Counted from the stretch's first letter, positions 34,476 to 47,802 are shown. The stretch is DNA of 60,000 nucleotides from Polytrichum commune (GCA_950295325.1 OX485808.1:26124527-26184526), one strand, 5' to 3'. Numbers and translations: made by a program. The notes: generated by a model from the letters alone, not told the origin.

Positions 34476-35680
34476 GTCTTAGTTCTACTTGGCATTGGCA
34501 TGGGGTGGGAGCTCAAGTGCATATGAGTAGCTAGCTGGGATTATTACGTTTGGTGCTTTGATGTTGACATTTCTTTCATTGATTAGTTATGAAGAACCAG
34601 GTGGATTTGTTGGCTTGTAGTTTTTGGGCAATGAGGTGCACCGCTTTATTGTGGCGTGATAGTCTTAGGCCTTTTATGTGTTGGTTTGGATAGGAGTTGG
34701 GGCCATGTGCCCCTATCATTGTTGGGGCATATGGTGCAGTTGGGATTTAGGTGGGTGAGGGGCCATAATATGTTTTGTCTATGGCTTCTAGTGTTTCATT
34801 TCTTATTCGTGGGCGCATTGCCTGCATAAAATGTTTTAATTTTATTATTGCTGAAAGATCTAGGCTTCATCCATGATGATCTCCTCCAACTCCCCTTCCC
34901 CCCCCCAAAAAAAAATATTAATCCAAAATGTTCCTAAGCTCGCCAACAAGCTCAAATTCATCTTGAATGGCATTCTTCGTTAAGAGGGGGAGCCATAGTG
35001 CACGTATATACCAAAGAAAGCGTGATAAAAAAGAAGACTACATATTCAAATCACCATGACATAATATTCTAAAATAAGTTTGTAGCAATTTTGAACTCCT
35101 ATTTGGTAAACTGTCTCTCAGTCATGAAACACAAAATTTAAGTGATTGAAAAATAAAAGTTTTGTCCCTTCTCGTAAATTATTGTGAAACTGACAAAGTC
35201 ATTGCACGTATGATACAATGGATGACAAATATTGTTTTATGAATGAACTTATATAAACTTTTTGAGGTACAAGGCATATCCCGGGGGGCGCACCTTTCAT
35301 AACACATATGAGTATACGTGAATCCACACAAGGTGTATTACTACTGGACGCTTTCATGTTCGTTGGAATAGCTAATAATAAGTCCGTATACACATCCTCG
35401 CGCTTCTTGGATAGAACTTGCTTGAGCTAAGCCAAGTTAAAATCGAGCATGGCGACAACTTGCTTCTCACATTTCCCTCTCCCAAGATGCACGCGCTGCT
35501 TCGATTCCACTCACTCACTCACTCATTCGCTTCATCCTCTTGTGATTTCTTTCGCCGCCGACGACGCCATCGAGGACAAACACCATAGCCGGATGATCGA
35601 CTCAACACATCGTCATTGACTTGCGCCGAGAGAGAGAGAGCAATGCATGCCGGCTTTGGGCATGCAACACACTTTGCCAC

Positions 35681-36216
35681 AATGCTTGCACTCGGCTTGA
35701 TCGCATTCTTGTTTTTGTTGGTCTCCACTTTTGGCGATTCGCTTGAACTCCTGCGCAGATTTGGGCAAATCAGACCATACACTCGTTCCTTGTTGAATGC
35801 CTAAACCCTTGTCTCCAAGGAACCAATGTATGTGTGGGTTTCGCCCCAGCCTCCTGTGCAAGGGGATGGCATGGGTGCCCGCGCTTAGACATGATCACCA
35901 ACCAACCCAAATTGCTTCCAATCCAACTGAATTGCACTGTGCTTGCACAATGCTTGCACTTGGCTTGATCGCATTCTTGTTTTTGTTGGTCTCCACTTTT
36001 GGTGATTCGCTTGAACTCTTCCGCAAATTTGGGCAAACCAACCCATACACTCGTTCCTTGTTGAATGCCTAAACCCTTGCCTCCAAGGAACCAATGTACG
36101 TGTGGGTTTCGCCCCAGCCTCCTATGCAAGGGGATGGCATGGGTGCCCGCGCTTAGACATGATCACCAACCAACCCAAATCCCTTCCAATCCAACTGAGT
36201 TGCATTGCGCTGAGTC
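35681..36216. repeat. Two 268-bp tandem units
   Basis: Units 35681-35948 and 35949-36216 both begin AATGCTTGCACT.GGCTTGATC and share about 92-95% of bases by eye. Because 268 is not a multiple of 3, one frame does not read through both. Each unit has an open minus-strand frame (RRLGRNPH.HWFLG), which I take as incidental. The pair lies in DNA that separates two blocks of the LINE. Confidence 0.85.
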
Positions 36217-37099
36217 CGCGGACAATAGAGGCAAGTAGGGGATGGCAATGTTGCTTGCAACATTAAAAAAAACACATTCAAAATGCGCTTGAAATTTGGA
36301 TGCATCTTAAAATGCCTATTTTAAAAGTAATTAAAAATCTCTACACCACTAATGGCTTCCCATTTTATTGAGCGTATCGGAATTTCAATGTTGGTGTGAT
36401 TTGTGCATCAAACATGCTGGTGGCCTTCCAAAAGCGATTTGAGAGTTTGTGGTTTATTTGATCACTGGATAGCCATTTTTCCACATATGAGGATTTTTTT
36501 TTTGGGCTGTAGAGGATTCTTGTTTCTAATGCTCCTTGTTTATGAATGTATGGAGGTTGTGAATGGCTCCATTGTGTGTGGCAGTTGGGCAAGCTTGCTA
36601 GCCAATAAGGGGTGGTGTGGGCGATGTGTATGTGGGGTGTGATGGCGGGTTTGTCTTTGAGTGTACACTCGTCTGCTAGCGCATTGGCTATTTCACCTCC
36701 AGGGATGAATGTGTGGACTCTTTACTTTGTGTATGTGGATTTGTGTGGGGTCCAGTTTATTCGGTGTACAGTTGTTGCTATATGTAGTTTGTCAGGGTGT
36801 TGTTGTTGTGAGGACATGTGTTGTATGTGATTATTTATGAGAGATATACTATTGAGGTTGTTTGTAAATATGTGTCCAATTGGGTGGTTTGTATGGCTTT
36901 GATGGCAAAGAGTCTAGTGTTGAGCTCGGTCCATAGGATGTTTTGGTAATCCAATAGTTTTTCTGATCTATGGGTGTTGTTGTTGAGATTACATACCATG
37001 TGGTGTTACCTTCTATTTGTCGTTTGAGGAACGAAAGACCCGTCTATGTATATGCATTGTTGTGGGTGGAATTTGAGGGGGTGGATGTGCTTGTATTTG

Positions 37100-37640
37100 G
37101 TTGGTACATGTGTTGTACATGTGTAAACTATTTTTAGAGAAACTGGATTTTTTGAAATTTTATTCTAAAAACATCAAAATTTAATATGGAAATCTTGATT
37201 TTCGTTTAAATCCGGGATCGCTGAATCTAAAACAAAAAGCTATAATGATAATTCGCCTATAAATACTTGAAGTGGTAAAGGTACTATAATACTCTACACT
37301 CAATATTGAACACAATTGGGAGAACCTATATATCTAGTCAAGAAGTTAACAAACATACATTTCCGATAACCATAACTTAACCAAGGGAGGTCCGATTTTC
37401 AATCCTGTTTTTGCATATGGTTCATCATCGTAGATTTATTGATGCAATACAAGTTTTGTTGTGGAAATCTAATCGGTAGAAGTTGGAGCACATGAAAAAG
37501 GAACCAAATAACACCCACATACCTTCCTTAAGGGGTGAGAAGGTGGGAGGGAATTCACATGACAAACCAACCCCATGAGGGTGACGTGGCGATGAATGAA
37601 GAAGATGAACGCACGACCCTACATCCATCTATCCATCCAT
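37100..37640. other. Intergenic DNA upstream of Sec62
   Basis: AT-rich to 37500, then a CATC/CCAT tetranucleotide run (37621-37655). No gene seen. The Sec62 5'UTR probably starts in or after this stretch. Confidence 0.35.
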
Positions 37641-37936
37641 CCATCTATTCATCCTTCCAGCTAGCAAGCCAGCGTTGCCCTTTGGTGGCTCTCGGCTGGA
37701 GTGCACCTCCGGTTTGCTGCTCGCAGGAGCTCCGTGAGTTCTCAATTGGCGATCTTTTCTACCCTCCCGCGACATCGCACCCCGGCCATTCTCCATCAAT
37801 TATGAGGAAATCCACACCGCAAAATTTCTCCCGGTTTTCGAATTTGTCCCAGCAAATTTGGTCGAGGATTGCGTGAGTTTGAGTTCGCGTGAAGAGAAGA
37901 GGGTTGCAAGCACGACAACCAGCCGTGGCAGGTACT

Positions 37937-37944
37937 TAGGGTTT
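37937..37944 (+). promoter_or_regulatory. Telo box just before the Sec62 start
   Basis: TAGGGTTT lies 8 bp before the ATG at 37952, probably in the 5'UTR. The motif is common in plant translation-linked and housekeeping genes. Confidence 0.45.
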
Positions 37945-37951
37945 TGTGAAG

Positions 37952-40941
37952 ATGGCGAAGAAGAAGGTGGAGAAGGCTGGAGACGGTGCAATGCAAGCTG
38001 CGAAGGTTCGTGTTTGTTTTGTGCAAATAGCAATGTATGCAAAAGAGAATGTGACCTTCACGATCTCTCTTGACCATTGTGTTCGTAGGGTTTGGTGCCA
38101 AGGTCCTGATTAAATATTCCTCGAACGAAGAGTCTGTATTGGCAGGATGGCTTCTCTTCTCAAGTGCAAGATAATGGCAATGTGATGATGATGTTCATGA
38201 GTGTTGATGAAGAAGTGGGTGCTTCTACGTCACAAGGGTTTATTAGTTTAAGGAGGTTACCTATTCACCTAAATTTAGGAGGAGCCAAGTGTTTCTTACC
38301 GTTGCGGGTTGCTAACCGCCGCCGAAATTTGATACTTCGATATTCGTACGACAATTTGTAAAGGAGTAGGATTCAAGTAGTTTGATCATTTGTACTAAAA
38401 GTGTTGGAGTGTTCCTTGCGTAATGTTAGAGTGAAGTTTGGAAAATTTGGAAACTCTTGGAGGTCACAGGAATGTGAAGTTGTCATATGTGAGAAGCGGG
38501 TGATGTGAGAGATTGCATGGATAAAGGTTGTGTCTAACCACTGGTGAAGCTCGTATGATTGAGAAGCTCATTTAGATCTCAACAGAGTCATCTTTGGGAT
38601 TAATCATTTGGAGTGTAAAGCGAAAACTATTTGTGGGGATTAGGGAAAATTTGCAGAGTATTGTCACATTAGGTGTGACTTTTTTGTGCTTTGAGTCTAC
38701 CTAAATTGGGTCCTGGTCTGAATAGATAACTGGATGGTGCACAGAATAAGGGAAAGGAAATTGATCCTGCGCGAGTGTTTGCGGAGAAGGTTAGAGACCA
38801 CAAGGAGCTAGAGACTCGGTGGGCAGTGCTGCAAGAAGCACGAGTGGAGTACTTTCGTGGAAAGGATTTTATAACTCTCCTAAGAGCTCACCCTGAGCTC
38901 ATCAAGCCTTTGGGAATTGAAGCCGCTATTGAGGATGTAGAGTTGGACATTGGCAACATCTTAATAAGGAGAAAACTTATTGTTCGCTGTGATCGTGTTA
39001 CAAAGACCCCACGGCCAGGCAAGACAAAGCTCTCAAAGTGGCCAGCGCGCATTGAGATCTTCCCAGTTAGTCTCTCTCTTCCTTGCTTTACATATATGTA
39101 CATTTTCTTAATTCATCTTAATCAATTCAATCTATTCAGGTGATACATACACAGCTGTTGATCGCAAGTAAATTCACAGCATGAGAAGTACGTTGGTATC
39201 AATTTGAGGATGTCTCAACTGTGACCACATTCTTGTATTTTGATTACTCCTGGTTTGACTAAGGCGTTGAAAATTGCTGGCAAGTTGTCATTATGACTTG
39301 ATATCTGTAGCTTTGGGATCGATTGTTGAAGGCTAAACTACCTTTGTGGCCTATTTTCATTGCCCTCATTTAACTTCTGTTGTCAGATGCAACGTACATC
39401 TTGTTGGAGTCCATGTTTTGTCAGTATTGGATCTTTCGCATCCTAGCAGTTATCAATTGCTGAATACAATGCTTAGTTGAGGGAAGAGTATAGATAGAAC
39501 TATCAAAGCTTATAATGTCCCTTTTTTGGTGAACATTGGAGCTGTTTGCTCATTAGAAGCTCTACTTTTGGTAACTGCAGGAGCAACTTTTCACTGAGAA
39601 GGATGCATTCTTTGCATGGACTTTTGAAAGGAGGCGACCATTGTGGCAAACAATATTGTCCTTTCTGGTTCCAATTGTGACACTTGCTTGCTGTTTATTC
39701 CCAGTTTTTCCCCACTGGTGCAAGCTGGGTGTCCTCTACTTCTGCCTAGCCTTCCTCTCCCTTGTGTTTGGACTTCTAATCTGTAAGTTGCTACCTGTTT
39801 TTGTATCTTTACTTGTGTGGTTCTGAGTAGGTGATTTTATGTGTGGCACACATTTGCTGATGAGAGACATATATAAGATATGTGATCAAATACAGAACTT
39901 CTGATGGCACTTTTTGTAGTCAAGTTGTGGTTTTGGAGGTGAGGATGGCAAATGCTCTTCTGTTCTTGTCACTTGGTCATCTCACTAAAGCAAAGTGCAT
40001 GTATGCCAGCTGGATGCTCGGCCCCTAAAAGAAATTAAAGAACTGTGAATTTCTAGGGCACAAGAGTAAGAAAGCGTCATTTGTAACAGTGGCAGCTCTT
40101 CTCTATCTTTGGTGCTGGGGATTTCCACTGCTGAAATAGTCAAGGCTATGGGTGTGTAATTGACATGGTGGCTCATCTGTTGCAGTACGAGGGGTGATAT
40201 TTGGAATTGTGTGGCTGGTGTGCGGCAAGAGAGTCTGGTTCTTCCCTAACATTTTAGAGGAACCCGATAAGTTTAGTGAGCTCTTCCAGTTTCTGCCAGA
40301 CTTGAGCAAAGATGACGACCCACCTCCTAAGTGGAGTACCAGACTTGCATTTGGTGCAGCCACAGGATTGATCATATGGTTTGTCGTGGTTCATGGTCCC
40401 AATGAAGCAGCTCGAGCGAGGTGATTTCTCTTGTTCATTTGTTCCACTTTCACATGTGCTCTATATTTATCTGATGTAGGCATCTGGTATCGCCTGTTTT
40501 CTATCATGTAGCATGAGACAAGGGAGCTCAAGTGTAATGGCTTTTAATTATGGGTTGGGCTGCACTCCTTGTTTGCTAGAGAATTTCCTTCTAAGTGGCG
40601 ATGATGTGAAATTGTTGTGTTCCAGATACCAAAGACGGGCATCAAATGTCATTGATGATGTTCTCAACTGGAAGCCACAGGCGCTTTCTGTATTCACAGG
40701 CCAAGCAGAGGGGGGGGAGTCTGTGTTCAATGAAACTCTTGTAAATGGGACAGAGGCTGCAGATTCTCACAATGCGGGTAAGCAATCCCCAAGCAGCGTC
40801 CCTGACACACAAAGTGGTGAGGAAGCACAAGATAGAGTAGTAGATCCTCTCCTTGAGGACTCCAATGGTGAAGAGGACAGTAGAGAGTCAGTCCCATTGG
40901 CTGCTGAACACAGTCAGGAGTTAAACGAAGAGCTAAAGTGA
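37952..40941 (+). CDS. SEC62: Sec62, ER post-translational translocon subunit
   Basis: Five exons: 37952-38005, 38745-39065, 39581-39782, 40186-40420 and 40626-40941, about 375 residues, near the usual plant length. Sec62 works with Sec61 and Sec63 in post-translational import into the ER. Sequence starts MAKKKVEKAGDG. The conserved cytosolic N-domain reads FAEKVRDHKELETRWAVLQE, then RVEYFRGKDFITLLRAHPEL. Two transmembrane helices follow in exon 3 (LSFLVPIVTLACCLFPV and VLYFCLAFLSLVFGLLI), then the conserved RGVIFGIVWLVCGKRVWFFP and PNILEE block. A third hydrophobic stretch (LAFGAATGLIIWFVVV) is the plant-type extra segment. The tail is acidic and low in complexity. Exon 1 is only 18 codons; the start gives the family's lysine-rich N-terminus. 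Split codons at exons 3-4 (Leu) and 4-5 (Arg) rejoin cleanly. Confidence 0.95.
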
Positions 40942-43039
40942 GGTGGCAAGTAGGATGCACAGAATTTTGTCACTTGAAACCTATTAATCCTTCTTCAGAA
41001 ATTCTTGAGTGCCTCTGTTCTGTAGTGTTCAATTCACCTCAAAACAGCCCTAGAGGTTTACCCCAACACTTGAACCTTTCCCTACCTTTGGGTCCATGAG
41101 AATTGCTCCACAGTTGAGGTTCTCAGGATTCTCTCATGCTTCCATCAGAGTTGTCGAATATGGTTGGTTACCTATTTTGTACCTGTCCTGAAATATCTGG
41201 TGTAGGAGGAAATGTTATCAAGGGCACTGAAACCTTCTCCTGATGCACACCTCGAGGCAAGGTCTTAAGCATTCAAAACACCTTGTGCACTCCCTTGATG
41301 CAATTGATGGAGATATCAATCTCCTTGCACCTTAATAACCAAGAGTTTATAAAGGGAGCAAAATAGACCTAACATATACTCTTTCATAGTCTACTATCAG
41401 GCCCAAGTGGAATTGGGAGATAAGAAGGGCAAATTGTGAAGGTTCATGGCTCATCATCTCTTTGTCTTGTTCAAGTCTTGGCAAACCTCCCAGCCTGCGA
41501 AACAATCTCACTTAAAAGAATGCTTCCTAGAGGTGTGGAGCTTCACTAGCATAGGCACTGTCTTAAAGATTGCCTCACTTTTAATGTAGAAGCACCTACA
41601 ATAGACTCTCTGAGCACTTGAGATCCTCAATGTGCATAGAAACTTGCAAAAAATTTAGCAACTCCATTGTACGAGGGTCATTGGAACTGGGTTCATGAGT
41701 TCTTGACATTATTTTTAATAAACATGATTAACGGAAGTCAAGGTTAAATGCTTTTCAATGTAAGCGGCTACATAGGTCTCCCCACAAATTGAACAGTGTT
41801 GAGCATAGACTTTCTGTCTCTCTTAACCAATGAGCTGAGTTTTTCTGTATGTAGCTGCCCAATATGGGGGCAATTATAAGTGTTGAATTGGGTCAATGAT
41901 GGAACCGGGTGCTTTTGCCTTACTATGGGCCACCTTTCCACCACACTCTTGCATAAAACACTGGGAATTTCACTTCCTAACACCTACCATTGGGGGTACG
42001 GTGTAAATCTACCTTTATAAATTAACTCTTGATTCATATTAAATTAACTTTTGTAAACTAGTGTGGGTTCTTTGATCCTGATTTAGATGTTAAAATTATC
42101 TTTAAAAGTAAAATCTGGGCTCTGCATGAAAATCAGCGTTTTCATCCTTTCCAAAACGGTAGTAGTTGTGAACATGTACCCAAACATTGGTCATGCTGCA
42201 AGGTTCATAGAAGAGTTACCAAGAATCTTGCTCTTGAATATTGAGCCACAATTTTTTTTTTACTACAATTAGTCTCTCTTTTACTACAAAATTATATTGT
42301 TTCTGGAGGAAGTTTTGCTCTTCCAAGGGTTGTGATTTGGCCCGAGTCTTAGTCTGACTTACTTATAGTCGAAGCACCTGTTCCTGATCAGGACCTCATC
42401 AGGAATCTACAGGTGCCATAATTTTTTTTTTCATAATACATGTCCTAAAATGAGGAAGAATGAGTGGTTAAGCCACACTCTAAACATTGGTAATATGTTT
42501 GGTCAACTTTTGGTTTAAAAAACTTAAAGTAATTTCAATGGAAGGAATAAAATTTACAGTCCTCATTTTAATCTTACTACACAGGAAAAGTTTACACCAC
42601 TTTATACTTCTCTAGATCTAGCTCAGAATCTCTTAAGTGATCAATTATGGATGCCTCTACTCTATAACAAAACTACATATCTCACAATTTGTAGTGAACA
42701 TGTGACCAAGGACGTGTGCTGATGAGTCAGTGACATCCATTTCAATCAGTTAGGGTAGGGTCACAATGGGCTCAAGAAAAGCTCAATTATCTAACAGTAT
42801 GAGGAGGAGCCTCAAGCCACAAGATCCTAGAGTTCAGATGTCTCTTAACTCTTATTGAATAAAATGTTGACAAAAGATTTGTCTGAAAATAATAGTGCAT
42901 GTTAGAGTATTGTTTCCAATGCCATTGATATTAAATACAAAACAAAGCAAATTGTTTGAGAGAGAGAACTTACAAACATGCGACGAGGTTGATGTTTTAA
43001 GAAACAATATGGTCAAAATACATTCTAGAAATGTATTCC
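40942..43039. other. Sec62 3'UTR and intergenic DNA
   Basis: No gene is seen. A compact inverted repeat at 42374-42416 (GCACCTGTTCCTGAT, then ATCAGGAATCTACAGGTGC) can form a hairpin with a 4-nt bulge. Poly-T tracts lie near 42250 and 42422. Confidence 0.35.
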
Positions 43040-43042
43040 TTA

Positions 43043-43441
43043 GGTCTTGTTCACAGAGAGTCCCAAGTCCTAAGTCCCAAGTCACTTGAGGTCAATTCAT
43101 GCAATCTTAACCATTGAGAGCATGGAAGTTGGGACTTACCACTTCACACGGGGTCCCAAGTCTCAAGTCCCAAGTATGACATGGATGCCTACATGGCAAC
43201 ACTTTTTGGAGGTGAGGCTCGGGGCTTGTGTCGAGAGTTGGGTCGAGCAGAAAGCTAGACCCAACTCTCAACACAAATTCCATGAATATTTTTGCATAAA
43301 ATGATCAAGATCTGCCTTTAATGATAACAAAACACATTTTAATGGGTTTTTTTCACGCTCAAAAGTTGAGACTTTGCCTCCATGTTGGGACTTGCTAACA
43401 AGAGTGGGACTTGGGACTTGGAGACCCATGTGAACTGGTCC
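43043..43441. mobile_element. MITE, GGWCNNGTTCACA family (TSD TTA)
   Basis: The ends are GGTCTTGTTCACA and, inward from the right, GGACCAGTTCACA (10 of 13 identical), each flanked by TTA (43040-43042 and 43442-43444). Length 399 bp. Subterminal AAGTCCCAAGTC words are repeated in direct and inverted order. No coding capacity. The TTA duplication again points to Harbinger-type mobilisation. Confidence 0.72.
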
Positions 43442-43444
43442 TTA

Positions 43445-46400
43445 TAATAACATAATTTACATGCAACCAAAAATGTGTTTTCAATAAGAATTGTAACAAG
43501 AGATGCACTCCACAACTAAGGCTAGTATTTGCCAATTTTATCATAAGACCAATTGATAATACTACTTGTATACCATTTCATAGTGTCCAAATTTCATGCA
43601 TCAATCCGCATTTACAAAAGTAAAAAGTTTCTAGTCCATAATGCATTGGTGTGGATCGAATGATTGCCTAAGCATGCTCTGGGACTGCCTCCTACATTCA
43701 TGGCTCCCCTACATTCACCACACCAAATGTTTGTGGAAAACATTTGAGCTCTTGTTCCACCTCCCTTGCATAACCCTATCCTATGATGTTATAGATCTTA
43801 TGCAAGTTTACTTGAAAGCCTTGCAATGTTTTGAAATCACAAATCCCAATCGGATGACACTAAGGTAGATGAAGCTAAAGACAATACCCCACCCAAAATC
43901 AACACCCTAAAATCTTGCATAATAAATTCTTGCAACATGATTATGGGAATGTCCACCACCTTAACTCTTAAGAGGATGTGGAGTCTCGTTATATGGCCAT
44001 ATACATAATCTATACGGGTCTCGTCATGTTCATAATTCATATTTATATATTTATGGGTTTGAAACCTTGTTTATAGATTTCCTTATGTCAAGAAGAAAAT
44101 AAAAATACGCTCATACTTGACATTGATGATCAAAATAGAACATATTTTGCATACAAGGGCACCCATGTTGCATGTGTGAACTTAAATCTTCAATAACATC
44201 AAGGTATTCAACCGATTCAAAAAGTTGCACTTGAAGAATAAGTTAACTTTGATGATAGGGTCATTATTTTCATAAATGGAAGTATATAGTTCACATACAT
44301 GTTTTTATGCATGAATGGACCCAGTTTGAGCCGAGTCTCAGACACTCAAAGGTTATCATTAAAGAACTTGGGTTGGTTTTGGATCATCTACCAATATATT
44401 TTGAAGTTCTCTTACAACTCTTGCATACGGAATCCAAATAAAACATATTTTTGTGCATTGACATCCCCAATCAGTTGCTAATGAGAATTATTCATATGGC
44501 ATAAACAATGATGGATCTAGCACCTCCTGCCTTACACCGAATTTTAATGTTCGAGGCCATAGGGCCATGGCCCTCATTCTACAAGTTGCTCGCTAAAGTA
44601 GAGGCTACACACCTTCCAAAACTTTGGTTTCGAAACGCGGTTCAGCGGACCAAGGAAAAAAGAATTTTGGCCTTGACACGTGCATAACCTTGGGGAATTC
44701 GGTTTCAAGGTCAGCCCCCCTCTTTTGTTTTTTGGTCAGAAACGTATGTTTTCCACTCCAATTAGAAAGGGGAAAGCTTTAAAACCATACAAGACCGCCA
44801 CCTTCGATCGGAGTTGAAAACAAACACTAATACCCAGTAAAAGAGGGACCAGCCTTCAAACCCAAACTCCTCAAGATCAAACAAAAAATCAAAACCATAT
44901 GTCTTTCACCTCAGTCCACTGATCTCCGTTTCGATCGAAACCGGATTTTCGAATGTACGTGGTCTCCACATGAAAGCCCCCCCCCCCCCCCAACTCCCCT
45001 CTTTAAGACGCCTCCAATCTTGCACCTCCAATCTTGCACCCCCAATAGGATATCGTTTGCCATGGGCTACATTATTCCGCAAACATTAAACCGAGTCGAG
45101 CGCCCACGTGGCCCTCCCTCCCATAAAGACTTAAAGTAAAAGGGATTTGTAAATTCCATGTGCAAGTTTGACGTTAATAATTAAGAGCGTGTGGCATGGG
45201 GCTTAAAATTGCAATGATCGATCTCTCTCTCACCACAATCCCGGTCCACTTACTTACATACATATATATGTGTCAGTTTTCAATGGCCCCCGACACACAA
45301 TTATTGTATCCCTTATTTGTCACCTTGGGGTTAAATGGTACCCGAGCAAGGTACGGCTCATGGCACACTACTCCGATTAGATATTTAATAAGAGTGTTAC
45401 TATAGTGTGGGGGCTCCTTGGATATTCCCGTGCCTAGCTAGCTCACACCTACCTACAATATATGGTGGCCATGTGATCGCCCTCGTGTCGTTTAAAAAAC
45501 CATACTCTCGAGCCTCTCTCCCAAAAAGGCCTCCCGCCCGGAACTAGGTCGATGGGGGCAAGATATTTCCGAGTTATATTCGAGCATTTGCTATCATGGT
45601 CGCACTCGCTCCGGAATAGAATGAATCTAGGGCGATTCCCGTGCGTGCGTGCTAGGCTTGCGATGTTGGTCCACCCGCAAAATCATATTATACGCATCTC
45701 GCACACCACCCGATATGCTACTCAAGAAACATGTCGTTGGGAGTGCATGAGAGGATAGGAATGATGCACTTGGTGAGGCGAATCGATCGTGACCATTATT
45801 TTGGAGTGGGAGGGAGATCAAAAAAAAAAGAACACACAAAAAAACCTTTGAATATGTGTGGACCTATTGGTGACCTCTACGGTGTGTTGCGTAACTCACA
45901 TTCTACCGTACAATTTGTTTATTGTGACCGACACAATTGGGTTGGGGTTCGTGGCATCCATGTGAAATCGTCCATCCTCATGGCTGGATGGGATGGATGG
46001 ATGGGTGGATGGGTGGGTGGATGGGCTCTAGTATAAACAAGTCTCCCTCCATAACGAACGAGGGTGAATTCGTTTCGATTTCATCTCACTAAACTGATCT
46101 ACGTGTCTTTGATGCTATTTATGGAGTCAAATCATGAAAATAAAATATCTTCGTTTCGAAACCATCTAGAATAGTTCACTGCGTTTTCACCTTCCCAAGA
46201 AACGAGTGAGTTTACATGGACACCACATATATACATCGGTAGCCTCGATTCGGAGGCTCCAATGGTGGAGGATGCATGGTATCAATCTACAATATCTAAT
46301 CCATGGGATAACGATTGTGTCGACGCTCCCCAAACTTATTGGCCCTTGAGATATACTAAAATACACATGTTCAAACCTCCGGTTCTAGGAGCGAGCGGCC

Positions 46401-47423
46401 ATCACCAACTAAACTTATTGCTCTCACATTTTCGTTCAAAGTCTCTCAATTTACGATCTCAATCACCGAAGACAAAGTGAAGGCACAGAAACCCAGTATA
46501 TATATGTACTCCGTGATATGTATTTGAAAGTTGGGGCCACGTATTTAAGACTAGAGTTGCTATTAGGGTGTATGAGTTTTCAATTGGAAGAGTACAATTG
46601 ATGCATGTATATATTCATTTTAGAGATGGTCACGTTTGACATGAGGGACCAAAAAATGCTTAAGTACATAAGTCACACACTTTTGTACATCCTGCAACGT
46701 AATGCAATCAATTTTTATAGTCATGGAAGCACAAGTAAAAAAACACTTCAGGGACAAGAAGTCTATGGAGGCAGAGTCAAAAAGGCTGCTTCCAGGTGCA
46801 CCCTTCACTAAAAATAAATGTCTCGTACTTGTGTCGCCTTCATTTACTACACTGCTCGGGAAGGACCGGCGGTCGGTTAATTGGTTACAGATGCACCGGT
46901 GGGGTTTGAGAAATCACCGGTCGAAGTTGGAGACTTCCGGAGAATTACTGATCATTCTAGAGGAATCCAAGGAAGAATATACCTCGAATGAATAAAGCAA
47001 AATCGGAACATGTCAACGTGTAACCACTTGGATTTAGTGTCACTCGGATCTTGACCGACTATATATGCCCAAAAACGTCCTGGGCACTGATTTAGTACCC
47101 TTATAAATGGGTCTTTGATGGACAAGAAAAAGGATATACATACACATTGTTAGCTGAGATCTAACAAAAGACTGTATATATATATATACAAATTACAAGA
47201 TTAAAATGAAGAGTTAACATCACACTCTTTGTATACAAGAAAGGAAGACTTGCAAGAACATACGTTCAATGTTTGCAAGGAATTGTGTTTTGTTTACTGA
47301 TGTCATGAGAAACTCTTTCATTCATTCTTAATGCAAACTCTTGGTGACTGGTGTCTTTGATGGTTTGCAATGACGATGGATGAGCCATCCATAGATTGGT
47401 GGAATATGGAGATGCCAGATGAA
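43445..47423. other. Gene-free intergenic DNA
   Basis: Only short unconvincing frames are present. A poly-C tract of about 15 bases sits at 44977-44991, a GGAT/GGGT minisatellite at about 45978-46025 and a short TA run near 47175. Some of this is probably decayed TE, but I could not assign any. Confidence 0.3.
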
Positions 47424-47437
47424 TATCTCCAGCTTAA

Positions 47438-47802
47438 AGGCACCACGGGCCTTGGCTTGGTGGTTAGGGCTCATGGCCCCCAATGAGGAGGTTGTGGGTT
47501 CTATTCCCCATGCCGGCGTGGTGCTCACCACCTTAGTCCACCCAACTATGATGGGGGGGCCTTGGACCTTGTTGAATGGGTACCTCAAAGCCCTTTGGGG
47601 GGATACCATGTCCGGTATCTTCAAGGCACTAGTGGCTAGCTAGGAACTTGTATAGTGTGTCACTATAGTGTCCATCCTCGAAAGGGGAGAGTAGTATTTG
47701 TCCCAATGTCCCCTTCTCCAGTGGGCATCGGGTCATTGGCATTACGAACGGACACTTTATTCACGCCGGCCCCTTGCTTGAAAAGGGGTTGGAGTTTCTA
47801 TC
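47438..47802 (+). mobile_element. tRNA-derived SINE with intact target duplication
   Basis: Pol III promoter boxes are visible: A box TGGCTTGGTGG (47453-47463) and B box GGTTCTATTCC (47497-47507), spaced as in a tRNA head. A G+C-rich body follows, ending with a TCTATCT-type 3' end. TATCTCCAGCTTAA, 14 bp, flanks the element exactly (47424-47437 and 47803-47816). Length 365 bp. Perfect duplications suggest a fairly recent insertion. The longest open frame is a minus-strand shadow. Confidence 0.9.

Larger units (their letters stand above)
33262..37095 (-). mobile_element. LINE (non-LTR retrotransposon) remnant, ORF2 3' half, broken by insertions
   Basis: Read on the minus strand, three separated blocks follow the order of a plant LINE ORF2 C-terminal half. 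Block 1, about 37090-36360: RNase H, with CIYIDGSF (37033-37056) and a GGEIANALADE motif (about 36665-36700), then TLKFRYAQ. Block 2, about 34840-34484: a Cys/His-containing region with RHNKAV and CQCQVE. Block 3, about 33832-33270: LRPNILCIIGAPN, TVQFLEFTYCHGRFP and LNIPKSNIKNLMKE. Stops and frameshifts break every block, so it is dead. An hAT-like element separates blocks 2 and 3; tandem-repeat DNA separates blocks 1 and 2. The 3' boundary (near GGGCGTTCTTTTCTTTT, minus strand) matches that of a second copy at 57615-57905. No RT domain is left here. Confidence 0.72.

Noticed and set aside
35613-36129. Minus-strand frames across the 268-bp tandem units as a repeated protein
   Set aside because: Unit length is not a multiple of 3, so the frame changes between units; substitutions show no codon pattern by eye.
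43641-43868. 75-codon Cys/Leu-rich frame as a small peptide gene
   Set aside because: No start context, signal-peptide pattern or conserved motif; typical chance frame.
47328-47624. 98-codon minus-strand frame
   Set aside because: It lies over the SINE and is an antisense read of its tRNA-like head.
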